Shown here piece by piece: positions 36,938 to 45,357 of a DNA stretch of 64,000 bases. Under the pieces are notes generated by a model, which saw only the letters and a list, made by a program, of their open reading frames with translations, was not told the DNA's origin and searched no databases. Within the stretch, counting starts at the first letter, position 1. Every line of letters starts with the position of its first letter. This DNA is from Chitinophaga niabensis (GTDB lineage Bacteria > Bacteroidota > Bacteroidia > Chitinophagales > Chitinophagaceae), in assembly GCF_900129465.1 (NCBI RefSeq), contig NZ_FSRA01000002.1, positions 62,001 to 126,000 of the forward strand, read 5' to 3'. A program made the translations under genes and the position numbers.

Positions 36938-37387
36938 AGGAGCAGCAGGTTCTTCCAATTGCGCTGCGGGTCCTTCCAATTGTGCTGCAGATTTTTCCAA
37001 TTGCGCTGCGGGTCCTTCCAATTGTGCTGCGGTTTCATTCAATTGCGCCGCAGTTTCTTTCAACGATGCCGCGGCCAGTATTTCCTGCAATTGCAGCATT
37101 GTTTCCTCTCTTTCAATTCCCAGCTTAAGCAGTTGCATGGCCATACCCACTATCCTGCGGTACAGGCCACGCTGCTTGGGCATAATGCAGTAGATCTCAG
37201 AAGCGATCTTTGAAGCTGTACTTAAAAAAGAAGCAAATTCCATTGTTCTTTTGAACCGGGGATCCTTCTTTACCCGTTTACCGGTTAAAGAGCTTTTCAA
37301 ACGGACATAGTACCCATCACCCATTTTATAAAAACAGATGTTTTCAATAGTACCTGTTATTTTTACCGGACCTGTTTGCTTTGCCAT
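36692..37387 (-). CDS. Bacteroidota hypothetical protein with heptapeptide repeats and antisense run-on
   Basis: 231 aa from ATG 37387. Residues 1-95 (MAKQTGPVKITGTIENICFY, YYVRLKSSLTGKRV, RFKRTMEFASFLSTASKIAS) match a recurrent uncharacterised Bacteroidota head. Next come six heptads of the type LxxxAAQ (LKETAAQ, LNETAAQ, LEGPAAQ, LEKSAAQ, LEGPAAQ, LEEPAAP), encoded by 21-bp repeats. The remaining C-terminus (from about PEQGPAKLHRRPGN) is read entirely antisense to the 4-TM gene and looks like a chance extension. The real protein may once have ended near the repeats. Function unknown. Confidence 0.55.
   Translation of the reverse strand: MAKQTGPVKITGTIENICFYKMGDGYYVRLKSSLTGKRVKKDPRFKRTMEFASFLSTASKIASEIYCIMPKQRGLYRRIVGMAMQLLKLGIEREETMLQLQEILAAASLKETAAQLNETAAQLEGPAAQLEKSAAQLEGPAAQLEEPAAPLEPEQGPAKLHRRPGNIGHHNQEHDQCENKPGPELNCRKQHFSRPLFSCIAYYHSYEHRKRMPQRKKGNARISGDTFHVMI
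36953..37078. repeat. Six tandem 21-bp repeats
   Basis: Six contiguous 21-bp units on the plus strand, consensus TTCCAATTGCGCTGCGGGTCC, starting at 36953, 36974, 36995, 37016, 37037 and 37058. Units 1 and 3 are identical; the last two are the most diverged. They encode the LxxxAAQ heptads of the minus-strand gene. Confidence 0.9.
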
Positions 37388-37449
37388 TATGCAAAGGTAG
37401 AGCAGCTGATCTTGCAGAAAATTGTGAAATCCCAATAAATTGCGCAGTG

Positions 37450-37504
37450 ATCCCGTACCAATCCCGTATCAATCCCGGGGCCATCCCGTATCCATCCCGT
37501 AGTA
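37450..37504. repeat. Five tandem 11-bp repeats upstream of the heptad-repeat gene
   Basis: Exact 11-bp period: ATCCCGTACCA, ATCCCGTATCA, ATCCCGGGGCC, ATCCCGTATCC, ATCCCGTAGTA. The ATCCCG core is invariant in all five. The array lies 63 nt upstream of the minus-strand ATG at 37387 and 16 bp from the stop of the AraC gene. It could be a row of operator half-sites on one face of the helix, or a simple minisatellite. Confidence 0.85.
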
Positions 37505-37520
37505 AAAGCGTATGGGATAA

Positions 37521-38525
37521 TTACAATCTGCTCCCTTTTACTTCTTTCGGGCTCAGCCCGTATTTCTTCTTAAACTCATTACTAAAGTGCTGCAGGGTAC
37601 TATACCCTGTTTCATAAGCTACCGCCGTTACCGTTCTGTCTCCCTCCCGGATCATATTCCTGGCCTGCTCCAGCCGGTGATCTTTCAGGTACCCAAAAAC
37701 CGTGTTCCCAAAAACATGTTTAAACCCGGCTTTCAGCTTAAAAGTATTCAGGCCTGATTGCCGGGCCAGTACTGACATGGAAGGCGGATGCTGCAGATCA
37801 TGCAGCAGGATCTCCCGGGCCTGGTGTACCTTCCTGATATCTTCCGGGAATAATTTCGCCCCAGGCACCGGCCGTTTCTCCCTTTCTTCCAGTTGCGCGC
37901 ATTGCAATGCCAGCAGTTCCAGCGCTTTCGATTGCAGAAAAAGCTTACGCAACCCGCCCCGGTAGCCACAGGCCTTCATGCTTTCTATCAGCATATGCAT
38001 CTTTGGCGTTAAAGGAAGATTTTGACAGTCTTTATGAAAAGAGGGCTTTTTACCCGCAACATATTCCGCCAGTGCTTCCATTACCGGGCTGGTATTCTCT
38101 GCCAGCGCCAGGAATCGCTCCGGCAGAAAGCTGAGCACAAACACCTTCAGGTCCTGCTGCTTTTTATATACTGTTGCTGCCGTTGTATAAGCATTCAATA
38201 AAATATTATGTTCACCTGAAGTGAAGTGTTGTGGTTGCTCTTCCCCATGCGCCATGGTCACAATATCCCCCTGCTGCAAAAAAGCAATGCAGGGCATGGG
38301 TGCCTGTTCAACTGTAGAAACATGCAGCTCCTGATGCACATCACCATTACAATAACCAATATGGATACCATCTGAATAAAACTGGCGGAAACGCAGGTCC
38401 CAGAAAGGCTTCCGTTCTTCCTGAACGGCTTCCCAGGCGGAGCAATCCATTAATTCCTCCCTGTTGAGCAATAATTTGTCTTTGTGCAACACCTCACGGG
38501 CACTGTTCCTGAACACTACTTCCAT
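37521..38525 (-). CDS. AraC-family regulator (paralogue of 35382-36377)
   Basis: 334 aa. N-terminal sensor half with WDLRFRQFYSDGIHIGYCNG and PCIAFLQQGDIVTM; HTH about 232-334 (FPEDIRKVHQAREILLHDLQ, LNTFKLKAGFKHVFGNTVFG, RTVTAVAYETGYSTLQHFSN). Closely follows the plan of the neighbour AraC. Targets could be the heptad-repeat gene or the divergent acyltransferase gene. The effector is unknown. Confidence 0.9.
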   Translation of the reverse strand: MEVVFRNSAREVLHKDKLLLNREELMDCSAWEAVQEERKPFWDLRFRQFYSDGIHIGYCNGDVHQELHVSTVEQAPMPCIAFLQQGDIVTMAHGEEQPQHFTSGEHNILLNAYTTAATVYKKQQDLKVFVLSFLPERFLALAENTSPVMEALAEYVAGKKPSFHKDCQNLPLTPKMHMLIESMKACGYRGGLRKLFLQSKALELLALQCAQLEEREKRPVPGAKLFPEDIRKVHQAREILLHDLQHPPSMSVLARQSGLNTFKLKAGFKHVFGNTVFGYLKDHRLEQARNMIREGDRTVTAVAYETGYSTLQHFSNEFKKKYGLSPKEVKGSRL

Positions 38526-38674
38526 AATTAATTTATTTTACGCAAACTTTAATCCCGATCCCGCAACATTTCCCGTTCATCATTCCTCAAATTTGCGTTG
38601 TATACTTCTATAACGGTATATTTCCTGATTACCCCCTGCATCCGGGGTACTTTGTACTTTATTTAACATACAGC

Positions 38675-39454
38675 ATGCTCTATTTTCTTTTTCATACCAT
38701 CCTGCGCTACCGATTCGCAGTAGTAATGCAAAACCTGGCCCGCTCTTTCCCGGAGAGATCATACGAAGAGATCAATCATATTGCCGGCCGGTTCTACCGG
38801 TATTTCAGTCATATGTTCCTGGAATGGCTGGAAATGGTACTGCTTTCTGAAAAACAGATGAAGAAACGCGTGCAGGTGAATAATGCCGCTTTGCTGGAGC
38901 ATTATCATGCACAGCAACGGAACATCATCATTATGTTAGGGCATTATGGGAACTGGGAATATGCCAATATCCTCCCTTCTTATCTTTCATTTGATGTACA
39001 CGCCGTATTCAAACCTTTATCCAACAGGCTGTTCGACAGGATCATGCGCAAGCTCCGCTCCCGCTTCGGTTTAAAATTATTATCCATGGATAAAGTGGTG
39101 CGGTACATGCATGCCAACAGGCAACGGCCGGGTGCTTACATCTTTGTATCAGACCAATCGCCTTCGCAGGAAAACCGCTTCACCATGGACTTCCTTCATC
39201 AGCCTACCAATGTTATTACAGGAGCAGAGCGGATCGCCAAAAAACTGGATGCAGTAGTGGTGTATGCCGTGATAAATAAAAGAGACGCCTCCTCTCATTG
39301 GGAGATCTCTTTCTCATTGATCACAGACCAGGCTGCTGCAACGCCCGAACATGCGATCACTAAAACATTTTCCGAATTCCTGGAACAGGACATCCGCAGA
39401 TCTCCTGAGTACTGGCTGTGGAGCCACCGCCGCTGGAAAAACAACCGATCATGA
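38675..39454 (+). CDS. LpxL/HtrB-family lipid A acyltransferase-like protein
   Basis: 259 aa. The catalytic H-x4-E motif is present at H90/E95 (LGHYGNWEY), followed by FKPLSNRLFDRIMRKLRSRFG, YIFVSDQSP and YWLWSHRRWKN, all typical of late lipid A acyltransferases at the inner membrane. With the first ATG the N-terminal helix is short (family about 290 aa). The frame stays open upstream to 38528 without another ATG, and the codons just before the ATG (GYFVLYLTYS) read like more of the usual helix, so translation may start at a non-ATG codon or the 5' end may be damaged. Its stop overlaps a 31-codon gene. Confidence 0.85.
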   Translation: MLYFLFHTILRYRFAVVMQNLARSFPERSYEEINHIAGRFYRYFSHMFLEWLEMVLLSEKQMKKRVQVNNAALLEHYHAQQRNIIIMLGHYGNWEYANILPSYLSFDVHAVFKPLSNRLFDRIMRKLRSRFGLKLLSMDKVVRYMHANRQRPGAYIFVSDQSPSQENRFTMDFLHQPTNVITGAERIAKKLDAVVVYAVINKRDASSHWEISFSLITDQAAATPEHAITKTFSEFLEQDIRRSPEYWLWSHRRWKNNRS

Positions 39455-39546
39455 TCATAGCGCTTACTGCCATATTATTGCTGCTTGCGGTGTTTGCTGC
39501 ACTCACAGGTATACTGATGCAATACCACCGTTCACTGGAAGATTAA
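39451..39546 (+). CDS. 31-aa single-TM peptide coupled to the acyltransferase gene
   Basis: ATG overlaps the acyltransferase stop as ATGA. The product MIIALTAILLLLAVFAALTG, followed by ILMQYHRSLED, is one hydrophobic helix with a short charged tail. Stop TAA at 39544-39546, 22 nt before the aminotransferase. Too short for standard gene callers. The start overlap and clean helix support it, but chance is possible. Confidence 0.5.
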   Translation: MIIALTAILLLLAVFAALTGILMQYHRSLED

Positions 39547-39568
39547 ACATTTTTCCTACCTTCAGGGT

Positions 39569-40606
39569 ATGCTTAATTTACGTGTAAACTACCCTTCCAT
39601 TCCCCGGGAAATGGATGTATTCAAAGAATACTGCAGTAACATTAACCCTTCCCTTGCCAGCAAATTGCTGCATGTACCTTATCAATCACTGGACGCATCC
39701 GGCGAAGCGATCGTATTTAACTGGTTGCGCGCGGCACCGGAACATTCAGACCTTATTTCCCTGCCCAGTGGCAACAATGCACTCTTTTGTGTACTCTCTT
39801 TCTTCAGGAGCATTACGGAACATATTGCCATAGAACCTACTACCTTCCCCGGTTTTAAAATGGGCGCGGCCGGTATGAATTACCAGTTCCATATCATCAC
39901 CACGGATGAAGAAGGCATGCTGCCGGAAGCATTGGCAGCACATCTTAAAACCGGTAAAAGTAAACTCATCTACCTGCAACCTACTATCCACAATCCCACC
40001 TGTAACGTCATGTCTTTAAGCAGGCGGCAGGCCATTGCAGAAGTAGTAAGGGCGTATGAAGATGTATATATCCTCGAAGACGATGCCTACCGCTTCCTGC
40101 ATCCTGATCCTCCGCCTTCTTTCCTCACTATCTTACCGGAGCGTACCATGCATGTGCATAGTATGTCCAAACCCTTCAACCCCATGTTGCGTGCAGCCTA
40201 TCTTGCAGCACCAAAAGGACTGCTGCAGGGTATCGAAAACCTTGTACAACTTACTTCCAGCGGCACCTCCCAGCTTTTTACCGATTTCAGTCTTTACCTG
40301 ATGAAAGGAGAACTGCTGAAAGGGATCATCCGGGACAAACAGCAGGCCGCACAGACCTTACAGGAAAAGATCGGGCAGATCTTTAATGGCCTTTCCTACA
40401 AAACCTTTCCCAGCTCCTATCATATCTGGCTGAAAGCAGACCCTGCTTTGGCAGATCAATGGAAGGAAATGAATATTGACATTCCTCCCGGAGCAGGATT
40501 CTCCGTCACAGATCATACAGATCATATCAGGATTGCCCTGGGAATGTCCTGGGACCAGGCGGAACTGTTGCCTGGTTTACAAGCCATTGCAGATACCCTG
40601 AAATAG
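39569..40606 (+). CDS. PLP-dependent class I/II aminotransferase (MocR-domain type without HTH)
   Basis: 345 aa, cytosolic. Fold-type I landmarks: SLPSGNNALFCVLSFF (cofactor phosphate region), N142 in HNPTCN, D171/D172-A-Y174 in LEDDAYRF, and the PLP Schiff-base Lys K201 in HSMSKPFNP. The N-terminus is short and has no GntR-type HTH. Family members transfer amino groups between amino and keto acids; the substrate is not readable. Same direction as the acyltransferase and small peptide, 22 nt after the latter. Confidence 0.85.
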   Translation: MLNLRVNYPSIPREMDVFKEYCSNINPSLASKLLHVPYQSLDASGEAIVFNWLRAAPEHSDLISLPSGNNALFCVLSFFRSITEHIAIEPTTFPGFKMGAAGMNYQFHIITTDEEGMLPEALAAHLKTGKSKLIYLQPTIHNPTCNVMSLSRRQAIAEVVRAYEDVYILEDDAYRFLHPDPPPSFLTILPERTMHVHSMSKPFNPMLRAAYLAAPKGLLQGIENLVQLTSSGTSQLFTDFSLYLMKGELLKGIIRDKQQAAQTLQEKIGQIFNGLSYKTFPSSYHIWLKADPALADQWKEMNIDIPPGAGFSVTDHTDHIRIALGMSWDQAELLPGLQAIADTLK

Positions 40607-40649
40607 TTTTTTTCCTGAACACTTGGAGAATAGGATATAAATCCTTTAT

Positions 40650-40958
40650 TTTGTCTACAGTTTTAGTAGACTAATAGGCCAACGTATTAAAAAACCACTC
40701 CTGAATGTAAGGTAACTGTCCACCACCAGCAGCAGATCCTTATCAAAGGCGTTTCGTAAAATCAATCGGGATGAAACCTTTACACACATGTTCAATCCAA
40801 CCCATGGTGGCAATGCATACATTATATTCCCCCATGCGTTTTAGTTGTTGCTGCTGATACGGCCGTAACATCCGTACCCATTTTATTCCTGCATCATAGC
40901 AAGCCACTGGTGAGGCCTCCGTGTTTCCCCAGGCCGCTGCTTTCTTCCAACCAGTAAT
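40650..40958 (-). pseudogene. Possible gene remnant of unknown family between aminotransferase and SusC
   Basis: In the 359-bp gap before SusC, the minus strand holds 71 open codons between a TAG (40961-40959) and a TGA (40745-40743) that read like protein: WKKAAAWGNTEASPV, GIKWVRMLRPYQQQQLKRMG, then EYNVCIATMGWIEHVCKGFI. A second plausible stretch (NAFDKDLLLVVDSYLTFRSG) continues just past the TGA in another frame. There is no good start codon. It may be a truncated, frameshifted remnant. The rest of the gap holds two small inverted repeats (40632-40645 and 40653-40671) and no clear promoter. Confidence 0.25.
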
Positions 40959-40965
40959 CTATTTT

Positions 40966-43900
40966 ATGAAACAGTTTTATGTTCTTCTCCTGTTTATCAG
41001 CTCGTACAGCTGGGCGCAGCAAGCCCCGACACTGAGCGGCACTGTTACAGATGCCGTTAGCAAACAACCCCTGGCGGGCGTCAGCATCTTTATAAAAGGT
41101 TCTAACACAGAGATCGTATCTGACGCAGATGGTAAATACACCATCCCCGGTACAGCAAAAGAATATGTGCTGTTTGTTAGTCTTGTTGGCTATCAAAGCC
41201 GGGATGTGAAGATCAGTGCAGCCAATGCACAGATCTCCCTCCAACCGGGCAATCGCACGATCGATGAAATTGTAGTGGTAGGATATGGTACACAAAAAAG
41301 AAAGACATTGACAAGCGCCATCTCTTCCATCAATGCTGCGGAAGTGAAAGATATTCCGGTGGCTGGTTTCAATGAACAACTGCAGGGAAAAGCTTCCGGT
41401 GTACAGATCAATTCCAATACCGGCATCCCCGGCGATGGTGCTTTTGTACGCGTGCGCGGCACTACTTCCATTAATGCCAGCAATGATCCCTTATACATCG
41501 TAGATGGTGTGTTCATCAACAATACCAGCCTGCAAACCGTTAACAGCGGCGGCCGTGCTACTTCTCCCATTGCAGACATCAACCCGGATGATATCCAGCA
41601 TATAGAGATCCTGAAAGATGCCAGTGCCACTGCTATCTATGGTGCCCGAGGAGCAAATGGTGTAGTGATCATTACCACTAAACGCGGCAACTTCAATTCT
41701 AAACCAACCGTTAGCGTTAGCTATTCAACCGGCTGGGCAAAAGCAGCGGAACTATGGGACCTCACTACAGGCCCTGAGCATGCTACACTCATCAATGAGT
41801 TCTACGCTAACTCACTCGCAGATGCTACCAGCGCCGCAGATAAAACAAAATATGCGCTACCTCCATTCCGCCCTGTCAGCCAGGGAGGCAGAGGTTTACC
41901 GGAAGAGCAGAAAACATACGACCGCCTCAGTAAATTATTCCGCACAGCAAGGATCAGCAACTATAATGTTGCTCTCAGCGGTGGTGGTGCCAACACAAAA
42001 TATTTCATTGGCGCAAGTTATACGGACCAGGAAGCTATTGTAAAACCACTGGGCTTTAACCGTGGAAGCTTCCGCCTGAATGTGGACCATAAGCTCAATA
42101 GCAAGGTACAGGTAGGTGTGAGCAATGGCCTTACCCGTTCCTACAGGAACCAGGGCAGAACAGGTGATGGCCCTGCAGGTGGCATGCTGCAATCAGCCCT
42201 CCATACGCCCACCTACCTGCCGGAAGTGAATGCAGATGGCACGCCTGCACGCTGGGCCGGGTTCGACAACCTGCAGGTACTGATCGACAACTACAATGTG
42301 AACACCACAAGCCTTCGCTATATCGGTAATCTTTATGTGGATGCTGAACTGCTTCCCGGTTTAAAATTCCGCAGCAGCTGGAGCCTGGACTATAACAATT
42401 ATGATGAATCAGAATACTGGAACGACCAGATGCAGTTAGGCGCAGCACCCACTAATGGCCTTGCTACTTCCAATATCACACAGAACAGTACCTGGATCAA
42501 TGAGCAAACACTTTCTTACCGTACAACGTTTGGCCGTAAACATGACCTTGGCATTCTTGTCGGTAATACCATCCAGAGCAATATCACTAAAAGCACTTTT
42601 GCGCAAGGCTCCGGTTTCCCGGGCAATGCCTTCACCCTCATTTCTGCCGCAGCTACCAGAACTGCTTCTCAAACCTGGACGAAATACAACCTCACTTCCT
42701 TCTTTTCAAGGATAGATTATAGTTATGCTGATAAATATTTTCTGGAATTCACCATCCGCGCAGACGGCTCTTCCCGCTTCGGAGAGAACAGGAAGTTCGG
42801 TTACTTTCCTGCTCTCGGAGCTGGCTGGCGCCTGAAAGAAGAACCTTTCCTGAAAGGACTGGATGCTATCAGCGACCTGAAGGTAAGGGTCAGCGCTGGG
42901 CTTACCGGTAATCAGAACGGTATCAACAATTTCGCAGCCCAGGGAAACTGGACCGGTGGCGCCGGCTATCCTGATAACAGCAGTGGAGATAAACCCGGTA
43001 CGGCACCACAGCAACTGGCCAACCCTGATCTGCAATGGGAAAAAACAAGGCAACTCAATGCCGGTATTGATCTCGGCCTTTTAAAAGACCGCCTGGGTAT
43101 TGAATTCAATGTCTATTCAAAATATACAACGGACAATCTGTTGCAATTACCTGTTTCCGCTATCACCGGTTATACTTCTTACTATGCCAATGCAGGTGAG
43201 ATCAGTAATAAAGGATTTGAACTATCCATTAATTCCGTGAATGTAAAGTCGCGCCACTTCCGCTGGACCAGCAGTTTCAATATTTCACGGAATGTGAACA
43301 GGGTAGAAAAACTACCTATCCCCATTAATCAATACAGCAGGGATTGGGTGCGCATCCAGGAAGGATATTCACTCTATTCCTTCTGGTTATACAAACAGTT
43401 GTATGTAGATCCGCAAACAGGGAATGCCGTATTTGAAGATGTGGTAAAAGATGGCAGCATCAATGTGGCAGACCGGCAGATCCTGGGAAATGCTGCGCCT
43501 GAATTCTTTGGCGGATTGAACAATACGCTCTCCTGGAAAGGTTTTGACCTCAGCGTACTGATCAGCTACCAATATGGGAATGATATCTTCAACCTGAACC
43601 GTTTCTTCGGAGAAGGTGGCGGAACACGCGATGCGAACCGGGTACTCTTTGCCAACCAGCTCAGGAGATGGCAGAAACCGGGTGACATAACAGATGTACC
43701 ACGCCTCACCGCTTTCGGCAATAACTATACACTGGAGCAGAACAGCCGCTTCCTGGAAGATGGTTCATTCCTGAAACTGCGTACGCTCACACTTGGTTAC
43801 AAGCTGCCAAAGATCCCCAAACTGCAAAACGTGCGTGTTTATTTCACCGCCAGCAACCTCTTCACATTAACCAATTATTCCGGACCAGATCCCGAACTGA

Positions 43901-43992
43901 ATGTGAGCAGTAACCAGAACATCCAGGGCCTTGATATCGGTACACCACCACAGCCCCGCTCCTTTCAATTTGGCCTTAACGTAACACTGTAA
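40966..43992 (+). CDS. SusC/RagA-family outer membrane transporter of the redox operon
   Basis: 1008 aa from ATG 40966 (MKQFYVLLLFISSYSWAQQ). Signal peptide to about 18. Regulatory beta-sandwich about 23-100 (LSGTVTDAVSKQPLAGVSIF). Plug about 105-230 (IDEIVVVGYGTQKRKTLTSA, VRVRGTTSINASNDPLYIVD, SATAIYGARGANGVVIITTK). Barrel to the C-terminus (QFGLNVTL). No STN domain, hence no sigma/FecR relay. The operon behind it encodes no glycosidase but a cytochrome, a molybdoenzyme and a flavoprotein, so cargo may not be a plain glycan. Confidence 0.95.
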   Translation: MKQFYVLLLFISSYSWAQQAPTLSGTVTDAVSKQPLAGVSIFIKGSNTEIVSDADGKYTIPGTAKEYVLFVSLVGYQSRDVKISAANAQISLQPGNRTIDEIVVVGYGTQKRKTLTSAISSINAAEVKDIPVAGFNEQLQGKASGVQINSNTGIPGDGAFVRVRGTTSINASNDPLYIVDGVFINNTSLQTVNSGGRATSPIADINPDDIQHIEILKDASATAIYGARGANGVVIITTKRGNFNSKPTVSVSYSTGWAKAAELWDLTTGPEHATLINEFYANSLADATSAADKTKYALPPFRPVSQGGRGLPEEQKTYDRLSKLFRTARISNYNVALSGGGANTKYFIGASYTDQEAIVKPLGFNRGSFRLNVDHKLNSKVQVGVSNGLTRSYRNQGRTGDGPAGGMLQSALHTPTYLPEVNADGTPARWAGFDNLQVLIDNYNVNTTSLRYIGNLYVDAELLPGLKFRSSWSLDYNNYDESEYWNDQMQLGAAPTNGLATSNITQNSTWINEQTLSYRTTFGRKHDLGILVGNTIQSNITKSTFAQGSGFPGNAFTLISAAATRTASQTWTKYNLTSFFSRIDYSYADKYFLEFTIRADGSSRFGENRKFGYFPALGAGWRLKEEPFLKGLDAISDLKVRVSAGLTGNQNGINNFAAQGNWTGGAGYPDNSSGDKPGTAPQQLANPDLQWEKTRQLNAGIDLGLLKDRLGIEFNVYSKYTTDNLLQLPVSAITGYTSYYANAGEISNKGFELSINSVNVKSRHFRWTSSFNISRNVNRVEKLPIPINQYSRDWVRIQEGYSLYSFWLYKQLYVDPQTGNAVFEDVVKDGSINVADRQILGNAAPEFFGGLNNTLSWKGFDLSVLISYQYGNDIFNLNRFFGEGGGTRDANRVLFANQLRRWQKPGDITDVPRLTAFGNNYTLEQNSRFLEDGSFLKLRTLTLGYKLPKIPKLQNVRVYFTASNLFTLTNYSGPDPELNVSSNQNIQGLDIGTPPQPRSFQFGLNVTL

Positions 43993-43997
43993 TAACC

Positions 43998-45338
43998 ATG
44001 AAAACACTACAATATATACTCCTGCTTGCAACACTCACTTCCTGCAACAAATTCCTGGAAGTAAAACCAAAGGATTCCATCCCCGATGATGTGGCAATTG
44101 TTGACAAAGCATCTGCACAGGCGGCTTTACGCGGTGTGTACAGAGGACTGGCATCGGATGGTTATTATGGTAACTCCTTTCAGTCTGTAGGTTATCTCTC
44201 CGGCGATAATATTCAATGGACGGGCTCACAATCTATCGTACAGCAATTCATTGATCACAAGGTAAAAGCAGATAATGCTACCGTTGCTGCTGTATGGGTG
44301 GCCATTTATGCCACTATCAATAAAGCCAACAATGTGATCGTGAAGGTGCCTGAACTAAAGGACGCATCGCTTACTGCTGCAGAGCGTGATCAACTGATCG
44401 GTGAAGCACGTTTCATTCGCGCACTGGCTTATTTTGATCTTGCCCGTACATGGGGTGGTGTACAGATCGTACTTACACCTACCACTTCAGCAGCTGATAA
44501 AAAAGGAATAAAACGCAGCACACTGGCACAAACCTATGCACAGGTACTGGCAGACCTTGAAGCAGCAGAACCTTTACTGGCATTACCCACCGTACAGAAC
44601 CCCGTTAGAGTGAACAAAGAAACCGTGTGGGCTTTACGTGCGCGTTTTCACCTCTATCAGAAAGAATGGGCACTGGCAGAAAATTACGCGGCTAAAGTGA
44701 TCAGCAACACTACCAATTACCAGTTGCTGAAACCTTTCAATTCTTTCTTTACACCAGCCAGTGCAGTGGCCACAAAAGAATCCGTATTCGAATTATCCTA
44801 CAGTGCTACTTATACCAGTGCGCACAGGAGTCAATGGCAGCCACCTGCTAATGGTGGTACACGCCAGATTGCTCCCAACAATGCCGTGATCGCTTTATTA
44901 AATGACCCGCTCATTGGCGGTACACGGAACACCCTCTTAGCCAAAACCTCGGCAGGGCTCTGGTACGCAAATCTATACTACCGCAGCCCTGCCACCGATC
45001 CTGCCTATCTTATCCGGATTGCAGAATTATACCTGATCAGGGCAGAAGCACGCGCCAACCTGGAAAAAAACATTGAGGCCAAACAAGACCTGGATGCCGT
45101 GCGCGACAGGGCAGGTCTTACAGCCAGCACCGCAGCTACTAAAGCAGACCTGTTGCTGGCCATTGAAAATGAAAGGAGAGTGGAATTTGTTTTTGAACCA
45201 CACCGCTGGTACGATCTTATCAGAACCGGCAGGGCAGCAACTGTACTGAACCTTACAGATGCCAAACGATATGTGCTGCCTATTCCGGCCAATGAACTGA
45301 CCATAGATCCTGCCCTTGAACCAAACGATGGTTATTAA
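43998..45338 (+). CDS. SusD/RagB-family lipoprotein of the redox operon
   Basis: 446 aa, short for SusD (usually 480-600). Lipobox LTSC, Cys 16 (MKTLQYILLLATLTSCNKFL). SusD landmarks: WVAIYATINKANNVIVKVPE, LIGEARFIRALAYFDLARTW, LIRIAELYLIRAEARANLE, ENERRVEFVFEPHRWYDLIR, and the end VLPIPANELTIDP...PNDGY. Starts 5 nt after SusC. Lid of the transporter; ligand unknown. The short length suggests a compact, possibly small-molecule cargo site (inference). Confidence 0.93.
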   Translation: MKTLQYILLLATLTSCNKFLEVKPKDSIPDDVAIVDKASAQAALRGVYRGLASDGYYGNSFQSVGYLSGDNIQWTGSQSIVQQFIDHKVKADNATVAAVWVAIYATINKANNVIVKVPELKDASLTAAERDQLIGEARFIRALAYFDLARTWGGVQIVLTPTTSAADKKGIKRSTLAQTYAQVLADLEAAEPLLALPTVQNPVRVNKETVWALRARFHLYQKEWALAENYAAKVISNTTNYQLLKPFNSFFTPASAVATKESVFELSYSATYTSAHRSQWQPPANGGTRQIAPNNAVIALLNDPLIGGTRNTLLAKTSAGLWYANLYYRSPATDPAYLIRIAELYLIRAEARANLEKNIEAKQDLDAVRDRAGLTASTAATKADLLLAIENERRVEFVFEPHRWYDLIRTGRAATVLNLTDAKRYVLPIPANELTIDPALEPNDGY

Positions 45339-45357
45339 ACAGTAAAAGCTTTTGCAT

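Noticed and set aside
36912..37193. Plus-strand Cys-rich repeat frame (SNCAAGP units)
   Set aside because: It is the other-strand reading of the 21-bp repeats; the minus-strand head is a recognisable Bacteroidota family, so the plus frame is a shadow.
36953..37504. 21-bp and 11-bp tandem repeats considered as CRISPR
   Set aside because: Units are contiguous with no spacers and no cas gene is near.
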